This document shows positions 12,745 to 16,016 of a stretch of DNA of 16,016 nt, one piece after another. The DNA is from Candidatus Bathyarchaeota archaeon (GTDB lineage Archaea; Thermoproteota; Bathyarchaeia; 40CM-2-53-6), in assembly GCA_005884605.1 (NCBI GenBank), contig VBBE01000069.1, forward strand, positions 1-16,016, written 5' to 3'. Within the stretch, counting starts at the first letter, position 1; each line of letters starts with the position of its first letter. Both the position numbers and the translations under genes were made by a program. The notes beneath the pieces were generated by a model. The model made no database searches. It was not told where the DNA came from and was given only the letters and a program-made list of their open reading frames with translations.

Positions 12745-14682
12745 CTATTTTTTTCTCTTCACCTTCTTGACATTTAGTCTTCTTGGTCGTCGCAAGTAGA
12801 GCGTAACTCCTCCCAGAAAAATCACTGTCGAGAAACCTAGGGCAACGTAGGGAATCGAAGCCTCGATGATTACGACCTTTATGTGGACGCTAATTGCTAT
12901 TTGACCGTTAGAAGCGGTCAGAGCCACATATCGGGGACCCAGAGTCGCGTTCCATGCCGAAGAAATCCTGAAGGTAATAGTCTGAGGATTGATGCTAGGC
13001 CCGAGGTCAGGAGGAGACGGCCCAAAAATTTGTGCAGTCGTTTGGTAGTACTCTTGGTCACTAGTCACAGGTGAGATACCGAATGAAAGTTTCGCGGAGC
13101 CCTGAGGGTCGACTCGGACAGGCACGTCATCGTAGCTCCCCCTCGCAACAATGAAATCGCCCGAAGGGGGCGTTAGGGAGAATGAAGCCGGTAAGGTGGC
13201 ATTCACATAACCTATCTCGCCTAGTTCCCAGGCAACAAACCATACAAGGTTATTCGCTCCAGGCATCGCCCACCAGGTGAACGGGAGAGAGTTTGGAGAG
13301 ATGATGTACTCTGTGAGTACCTCGGTGGAGGGGTCATAGTGGGCGATCCTCCCTGCAACATGTTCAGAAAACCATATGGTGTTGTTGGCTCCCAGAAATA
13401 TTGAGTTTGGAAGCCCACCGGTGCAATAGTTCTGACAATAACCAATAGGGAGGACCTTCCATGCATTCGTATTCGGGTTCAACACCCCAAACTGGTTGCT
13501 GCCATGGTCCGTGAACCACACATTTCCTGAATTGTCGACGATAACTTGGGTGGGGGCGGCCAAGCTGAGTGACTGGGGAGGAGAGAACTCCGTGATGTTG
13601 CAGGTGTCGCACCCGAGGTGGCCGATCTTCTTCGCTGCTGCTTCAGCGAACCATATTGTATTGTCGGGAGCGACAGTTATCCCATAAGCTAGGGCGTTGC
13701 TCGTTCGAACACGGTATGTCTGCGTTGTGTTATTCGGGTTGAGCATAACGATGCTGCTCGTGCCGTTTGATCCCCCTAGCGTCATCCATAGTCGACCATT
13801 GTGGTCGAGTGCTAGAGACAACAAGCTCCGGTTTTGAAATGTTCTCTGGGTTTCTGACTGCCCACTTGTGGAATTATAAAAGGCGAGCGTCGAGTTCTCG
13901 GCATACCAGACCCTGTTGCGATCAACCAGGATCGAGCTAATTTCAGTGTTTGAAAAGTTGAGAACTCCTCTTGAAGTTTCGTTGTTAACAAAGTATTCCC
14001 TAATCTGCGATGTCTGTGGGCCTCCTGTCTCGAATCCAGCGACCCACACTCTGGTGTCGTTTGGGTAGATGATCAGGGGTCTTGGGGTCCCGACTGGGAC
14101 TTTTGGCAGAAGAGTAACGTATTGCTGATTGCTGACCTGAAGGATTGGTGTTGGTAGAGCGGCACGCAAGTTCGTACCGTAGTCAAAGCCAAGTAGAACC
14201 GTGAGAATTAGAAAGACTCGGATCCAATTTGAGGATCGCATGGATAGCCCGTATGGGAAGGATTGTGTCACGTTAAGAAGACCGTTTTGCATTAGGTAGT
14301 GAACCGTGCACCTGCTTGTGCAATAGATTTTGAACTGTCCCAGCCTGGTTGCTTGAAACTGCAATTTCTGATGGTCTCCTCCAACGAGCTCTAGACCAGC
14401 GTTGGAGTACGAGGCAACAGCGAACCCGTGAGCTTGAGTATCATTGTTGATCACAGTGAAAACCACTTTATCACAACGCTGAACCGTAATAACCGGCCAA
14501 GTCCCGGGTTGAGACCCGCTGCCATTATAACCATTCAAATCTACAATAATTGTGAAGGAGCGAATTGCACCCGAAACCCCAGAGCAAGGGGATGGGGAAG
14601 GCGTAAACACTACTGCGAGGACTCCGCCTGTCGCTAAGAAGGCGGCCACAAGCCCGACAATTATCATCTCGCTAGTTCTCAA
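12745..14682 (-). CDS. Membrane-anchored cupredoxin fused to a Vgb-like beta-propeller
   Basis: A single 645-codon frame with two exported modules. Residues 6-27 form a first signal/anchor, followed by a cupredoxin domain (about 34-138) with His85 (AHGFAVASY) and KIYCTSRCTVHYLMQNG: Cys121, Cys125, His128, Met131. Residues 148-176 (MRSSNWIRV, then hydrophobic, then AALP) look like a second signal peptide. A seven-bladed propeller follows, with one W-containing repeat per blade (for example VWYAEN 258, IWFAEA 343, VWFTDHG 388, IWFSEH 436), as in virginiamycin B lyase-like proteins; lyase activity is not implied. An Ig-like domain (about 498-605), a membrane helix (608-630) and a basic tail complete it. 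Over ten NxS/T sequons favour an outside location. TTG 14682 or ATG 14667 may start it; ATG 14241 may begin a separate protein. Confidence 0.75.
   Translation of the reverse strand: MRTSEMIIVGLVAAFLATGGVLAVVFTPSPSPCSGVSGAIRSFTIIVDLNGYNGSGSQPGTWPVITVQRCDKVVFTVINNDTQAHGFAVASYSNAGLELVGGDHQKLQFQATRLGQFKIYCTSRCTVHYLMQNGLLNVTQSFPYGLSMRSSNWIRVFLILTVLLGFDYGTNLRAALPTPILQVSNQQYVTLLPKVPVGTPRPLIIYPNDTRVWVAGFETGGPQTSQIREYFVNNETSRGVLNFSNTEISSILVDRNRVWYAENSTLAFYNSTSGQSETQRTFQNRSLLSLALDHNGRLWMTLGGSNGTSSIVMLNPNNTTQTYRVRTSNALAYGITVAPDNTIWFAEAAAKKIGHLGCDTCNITEFSPPQSLSLAAPTQVIVDNSGNVWFTDHGSNQFGVLNPNTNAWKVLPIGYCQNYCTGGLPNSIFLGANNTIWFSEHVAGRIAHYDPSTEVLTEYIISPNSLPFTWWAMPGANNLVWFVAWELGEIGYVNATLPASFSLTPPSGDFIVARGSYDDVPVRVDPQGSAKLSFGISPVTSDQEYYQTTAQIFGPSPPDLGPSINPQTITFRISSAWNATLGPRYVALTASNGQIAISVHIKVVIIEASIPYVALGFSTVIFLGGVTLYLRRPRRLNVKKVKRKK
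12748..12754 (+). terminator. T-tract terminator of rpsJ
   Basis: Seven T, 10 nt after the rpsJ stop, a typical archaeal U-tract. On the other strand these bases encode the lysine-rich end of the convergent propeller protein. Confidence 0.5.
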
Positions 14683-14855
14683 TAACAGTATCAGCTCTCG
14701 GCTTGATGTTGCGGATCTTGGGATTCAAGATTAGGAACCCAGTAATAGGGCCATCGACAATACCTTCAAGAACAGAATTCTTGACCGTTTTGATTATGTT
14801 GTATTTCCGATAGGGCATGTGGTTGAAGCTTAGGCGGTGCGTCTGAGCCGCGGTT
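14683..14855. other. Intergenic spacer between two exported-protein genes
   Basis: The 173 bases hold no ORF of note and no strong TATA box in either direction. The promoter of the cupredoxin-propeller gene should lie here but cannot be picked out with confidence. Confidence 0.3.
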
Positions 14856-15473
14856 CTAGCCGTACGTTATGACGATATTGTCCTCCACACATGGCTGACC
14901 AGTAGCTACCGCACACAAAGTACCTTGACCTCCGACCCCACCTGTTGGGGAGGCGTTCCTTGGGAACACATGATTCTCGAAGCTATTATCGTTGACGCCA
15001 TTTTTCGTCATTGTGAGGTGGTGAGTAGCGTCGATCTTGTTTGTGAATATCTGGTTAGAGTTGAAGATTGCATAGTTGGTATTGTTCACATGATGACCCC
15101 AGAGTAGGAACCAATCGTGTAAAGTGTAGTCTCGATCTTGGTCTGTTTCAATATGGAGTACGCCAGGTTCATCATGGGTATGGATGGGTTGTTGACAAGA
15201 AGAGTCAAACGTGTTAGCCGGCACTGGCACGTTAGCCCCGTTTATCGTAATCGTCAAGTTGGGATGCGAGTGGTAGAGGCCGCTCCCAATGACGCAATGG
15301 CTCAGATAGTCCGGTAGCTGTACCGCGTTCGGTGGCGGGCGCAAGAAGATCACGGCCGCCACGACTATCGCAATTAGAATCACGGCAATAGCAATCGAGG
15401 TAATCGCTCTCTGACGTCGTTTTCTTTTGACATCTCCTAGAATCTTCTGCTTGCGGGTCTGGGTCTGAGACAT
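14856..15473 (-). CDS. Membrane-anchored His-rich extracellular protein of unknown function
   Basis: The 205-residue protein has a basic cytoplasmic N-terminus (RKQKILGDVKRKRRQR), one membrane helix (residues 24-44) and an external domain. That domain is rich in paired histidines: GLYHSHPNLTITING (His68, His70), IHTHDEPGVLHIE (His98, His100, His107), TLHDWFLLWGHH (His119, His127, His128) and ATHHLTM. Four Cys (60, 93, 187, 195) could form two disulfides. The pattern suggests a metal-binding domain, perhaps for copper given its cupredoxin-type neighbours, but the family cannot be named securely. ATG 15473 is chosen over TTG 15512 because GAGG lies 8 nt before it and the resulting N-terminus is typical of a signal anchor. 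Confidence 0.75.
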   Translation of the reverse strand: MSQTQTRKQKILGDVKRKRRQRAITSIAIAVILIAIVVAAVIFLRPPPNAVQLPDYLSHCVIGSGLYHSHPNLTITINGANVPVPANTFDSSCQQPIHTHDEPGVLHIETDQDRDYTLHDWFLLWGHHVNNTNYAIFNSNQIFTNKIDATHHLTMTKNGVNDNSFENHVFPRNASPTGGVGGQGTLCAVATGQPCVEDNIVITYG

Positions 15474-15598
15474 CGAAAGCGCCTCTGCAAGGAGGAAATT
15501 ATGCTCGAGCAATAATATCCTTGGGGCGATACTCCAAAGTGAGATGGGCGATTGAAACCCTTTGGCAATCGATCGGAACGATGATGATGCGCCTTAAG

Positions 15599-15607
15599 GC
15601 ATATTTG
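15599..15607 (+). promoter_or_regulatory. Possible TATA box of tRNA-Leu
   Basis: GCATATTTG lies about 30 nt before the first base of the tRNA, the expected distance. It is a weak match compared with the other TATA boxes here. Confidence 0.35.
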
Positions 15608-15654
15608 AGGAGCGTTTTGTCAGGTCTCTACAGCGGGGGTACCAGAGTCAGGTC

Positions 15655-15667
15655 AAATCATCTGACT
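15655..15667 (+). other. tRNA intron 1 (D-loop, about 13 nt)
   Basis: The D-loop is too long by about 13 nt. A direct repeat AAAT (15655-15658 and 15668-15671) makes the cut uncertain by up to five positions (15655-15667 to 15659-15671); a 14-nt cut at 15654-15667 fits TCAG/CTGA as a central helix. The insert forms AGTCAG/CTGACT (15646-15651 with 15662-15667), giving a bulge-helix-loop rather than a full bulge-helix-bulge. Confidence 0.65.
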
Positions 15668-15678
15668 AAATGGGCGGG

Positions 15679-15702
15679 TCGCGCCTGACACGCGCGCGCT
15701 AC
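15679..15702 (+). other. tRNA intron 2 (between positions 30 and 31, 24 nt)
   Basis: Its ends are fixed because only this cut restores the stem CGGGA/TCCCG. It shows a textbook bulge-helix-bulge: central helix GGCG (15673-15676) with CGCT (15697-15700, one G-U), bulges GGT and ACA each cut after the second base, and an inner helix CGCGC/GCGCG (15680-15684 with 15692-15696) closed by a 7-nt loop. Confidence 0.8.
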
Positions 15703-15709
15703 ACTCAAG

Positions 15710-15766
15710 ACCCAATACTGCAAAGGCGTCGATACGATTGATGCCTTAGCAAAGCGCGGGTGTGCT
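15710..15766 (+). other. tRNA intron 3 (canonical 37/38, 57 nt)
   Basis: Bulges AGA (15708-15710) and CTA (15765-15767) flank a central helix CTCA/TGTG with one T-T mismatch; CCC (15711-15713) pairs with GGG (15758-15760) inside the intron. An 8-bp hairpin AAGGCGTC/GATGCCTT (15723-15730 with 15740-15747, one G-U) fills the middle. Confidence 0.78.
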
Positions 15767-15772
15767 ATCCCG

Positions 15773-15814
15773 TGGCGTAGGCCTTCGTGGGTTCGAATCC
15801 CACCCCCCGCACCA
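15773..15814 (+). other. Putative attachment site in the 3' half of tRNA-Leu
   Basis: The variable arm, T-arm, acceptor strand and CCA form the usual archaeal target for tyrosine integrases, and an integrase-like frame starts directly beside it and is open through it. The matching repeat would lie beyond the right edge, so the limits given are an estimate. Confidence 0.4.
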
Positions 15815-15860
15815 GGAACGTTACCCACTACAGGGCAAGGTTCTGGAACATGCATTCTGG

Positions 15861-16016
15861 ATGAAGAAAGAAGGCTATCGAGAAAGTACGATAGTCTCTA
15901 GAGCGAAGCTGCTAGCAGGACTGGCCAAGAAGGCCGATCTTCTAGATCCAAAATCAGTGAAAGAAGCGATAGCCCAACTGAAGGTTACTGAGGGAAGAAA
16001 AGAGAACATCGTAATC
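15861..16016 (+). CDS. Tyrosine-recombinase integrase, N-terminal part (partial)
   Basis: The visible residues (KKEGYRESTIVSRAKLLAGL and DLLDPKSVKEAIAQLK) resemble the core-binding (SAM-like) N-terminal domain of archaeal integrases; the catalytic domain with its R-HxxR-Y residues would be past the window edge. The first ATG is 15861, but the likely homologous stretch already begins at VLEHAFW (from about 15840), and the frame has no stop back to 15750, within the tRNA. In-frame GTG 15762 and CTG 15843 are other possible starts. This layout fits an SSV-type integrase gene cut at its attachment site, whose true start would lie at the other end of the element. An intact gene starting near 15843-15861 is the alternative. 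The assignment rests on about 60 residues. Confidence 0.65.
   Translation, partial: MKKEGYRESTIVSRAKLLAGLAKKADLLDPKSVKEAIAQLKVTEGRKENIVI

Larger units (their letters stand above)
15633..15814 (+). tRNA. tRNA-Leu (anticodon CAA) with three introns and encoded CCA
   Basis: The 5' acceptor strand GCGGGGG (15633-15639) pairs perfectly with CCCCCGC (15804-15810), followed by discriminator A and an encoded CCA. The T-arm is GTGGG-TTCGAAT-CCCAC (15787-15803). The long variable arm (GGC/GCC, 15774-15783) marks a class II tRNA. D-stem CCA (15642-15644) pairs with TGG (15671-15673), and the loop contains GGTCAAA as in archaeal tRNA-Leu. The anticodon arm forms only after introns are removed: CGGG (15675-15678) plus A15703, loop CTCAAGA, and TCCCG (15768-15772). 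Removing introns of about 13, 24 and 57 nt gives an 85-nt class II tRNA-Leu with no unpaired stem positions in the acceptor, anticodon or T stems. The anticodon reads TTG codons. The 3' half appears to serve as an integration site. Confidence 0.88.

Noticed and set aside
15658..15855. Minus-strand ORF of 65 codons containing GGGIRTHEGLRH
   Set aside because: This peptide pattern is the familiar false translation of the antisense strand of a tRNA T-arm and acceptor; the tRNA-Leu on the + strand explains it.
1..16016. CRISPR arrays or insertion sequences
   Set aside because: No spaced direct repeats of CRISPR type and no transposase were seen; the only mobile-element signal is the integrase start at the right edge.

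Overview
The window is archaeal. It carries Rpo3/RpoD, Rpo10/RpoN, uL13, uS9, uS2, aEF-1A, uS10, a UbiA-type archaeal lipid prenyltransferase, TATA boxes of the form CTTTWWATAAAG, and a tRNA-Leu whose introns fold into bulge-helix-bulge splice motifs. The exported cupredoxin-type proteins, a type I IPP isomerase, several tRNA introns at non-canonical sites and the TACK-like ribosomal/RNAP cluster point to the TACK group, most likely a thaumarchaeal relative. The lineage is inferred from gene content only; no alignment was run.

Layout. Positions 1-206 hold the tail of an unknown membrane protein, a terminator and the rpoD promoter. Positions 207-6414 form one compact + strand block: rpoD, rplM, rpsI, rpoN, rpsB, then MEMO-like protein, mevalonate kinase, type I isopentenyl diphosphate isomerase and class II HMG-CoA reductase. 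Most joints are 4-bp stop/start overlaps or short gaps, and many starts are GTG, TTG or even CTG. Thus transcription/translation genes run straight into isoprenoid lipid synthesis. The UbiA prenyltransferase that would use the pathway's product to build ether lipids lies convergently just after it, overlapping HMG-CoA reductase at its 3' end and a ferritin-like gene at its 5' end. Glutamate dehydrogenase (minus strand) follows.

Positions 8942-15473 are looser: three intergenic stretches of 400-520 bases, the aEF-1A and uS10 genes each with its own TATA box, and three minus-strand genes for exported, membrane-anchored proteins with cupredoxin-like or His-rich metal-binding features. The largest is a 645-codon frame joining a cupredoxin domain to a seven-bladed Vgb-like propeller through what looks like a second signal peptide.

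The right end is the most striking part. A tRNA-Leu(CAA) gene at 15633-15814 can be folded only if three introns are removed: about 13 nt in the D-loop, 24 nt between positions 30 and 31, and 57 nt at 37/38. The anticodon then sits on a 7-nt micro-exon. Immediately downstream begins a tyrosine-recombinase-like reading frame that stays open back through the 3' half of the tRNA, as expected at the border of an SSV-type integrated element. The element itself would lie beyond the window.
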